Shown: one piece after another, positions 5,111-5,246 of the stretch
How the letters are laid out: every line of letters starts with the position of its first letter
Position numbering within the stretch: position 1 is the stretch's first letter
Made by a program: the position numbers and the translations under genes
Notes under the pieces: generated by a model
Told to the model about the DNA's origin: nothing
Databases searched by the model: none
Seen by the model: only the letters and a program-made list of their open reading frames with translations
DNA from: Chloroflexota bacterium
Lineage (GTDB): Bacteria > Chloroflexota > Dehalococcoidia > DSTF01 > RBG-16-68-14
DNA: 5,246 nt
Direction: 5' to 3'
NCBI GenBank assembly: GCA_022561355.1
Contig: JADFRJ010000178.1
Coordinates: forward strand, 1 to 5,246

Positions 5111-5246
5111 CTACCCCGTGGGACCTTCGTACTGCTCCGACAGCAGCTCGCTCATGACGTCCGCCAGGTAGCGGACGGTCGATATCGTGCGTGAGTAGCG
5201 CATGCGCATCGGCCCGACGACGGCGAGCGCGCCCGAGGCGTCGCCC
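5111..5246 (-). CDS. hrcA: Heat-inducible transcription repressor HrcA, C-terminal end (partial)
   Basis: Only the last 44 codons and the TAG stop are inside the window; the rest lies beyond base 5246. The translation has the typical HrcA ending: GALAVVGPMRMRYSRTISTV (about residues 5-24 of the fragment), then RYLADVMSELLSEQ. The VxGPxRMxY motif and the closing helix are the conserved end of the family. HrcA represses class I heat-shock operons by binding the CIRCE inverted repeat and is itself kept active by GroEL. Neither the operator nor the DNA-binding domain is in view. Its place just before grpE is the usual operon order, which supports the call. Confidence 0.93.
   Translation of the reverse strand, partial: GDASGALAVVGPMRMRYSRTISTVRYLADVMSELLSEQYEGPTG

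Noticed and set aside
4452..5171. 239-codon open frame on the plus strand opposite grpE and hrcA
   Set aside because: It is the mirror of grpE coding sequence, runs through three real gene boundaries and has no family-like motif.

Overview
The window carries the 3' part of a class I heat-shock locus on the minus strand. Read in the direction of transcription, from high to low coordinates, it holds the end of hrcA (repressor), grpE (nucleotide exchange factor), four small non-chaperone genes, and dnaK (Hsp70). The left end carries the 3' part of an unrelated plus-strand gene that converges on dnaK.

Organism: a GC-rich bacterium. The hrcA-grpE-dnaK order is found in Firmicutes, Chloroflexota and several other phyla. 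DnaK carries the roughly 23-residue insertion after residue ~76 that Bacillus-type DnaK lacks, which argues against a low-GC Gram-positive. Together with the feel of the GrpE and DnaK sequences and the palindromic intergenic repeats, I infer a member of Chloroflexota, possibly Dehalococcoidia-like. This is inference and was not tested by any search.

Layout. 1-888 (+): a partial gene of unknown function with a possible beta-propeller-like blade and a PsbP-like C-terminal domain. 889-1094: a convergent intergenic gap with a repeat-like segment (964-990), a hairpin (1011-1030) and a repeat fragment (1036-1049), but no gene. 1095-3008 (-): complete dnaK. 3001-3267 (-): a small helical protein whose end overlaps the dnaK start by 8 nt. 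3313-3519 (-) and 3528-3776 (-): two small unknown genes 8 nt apart. 3850-4464 (-): a roughly 204-residue protein that looks HEPN-like. 4518-5105 (-): complete grpE. 5111-5246 (-): the last 44 codons of hrcA.

How the genes fit together: HrcA normally represses the operon through a CIRCE operator upstream of it, outside this window. GrpE recycles DnaK. In the simplest form of this operon grpE is followed directly by dnaK. Here about 1.5 kb of small genes, partly of lower GC, lies between them, punctuated by related palindromes in three of the spacers (4496-4517, 3800-3816, 3283-3300). This cassette is the unusual part of the window. The operon partner dnaJ is not next to dnaK here.
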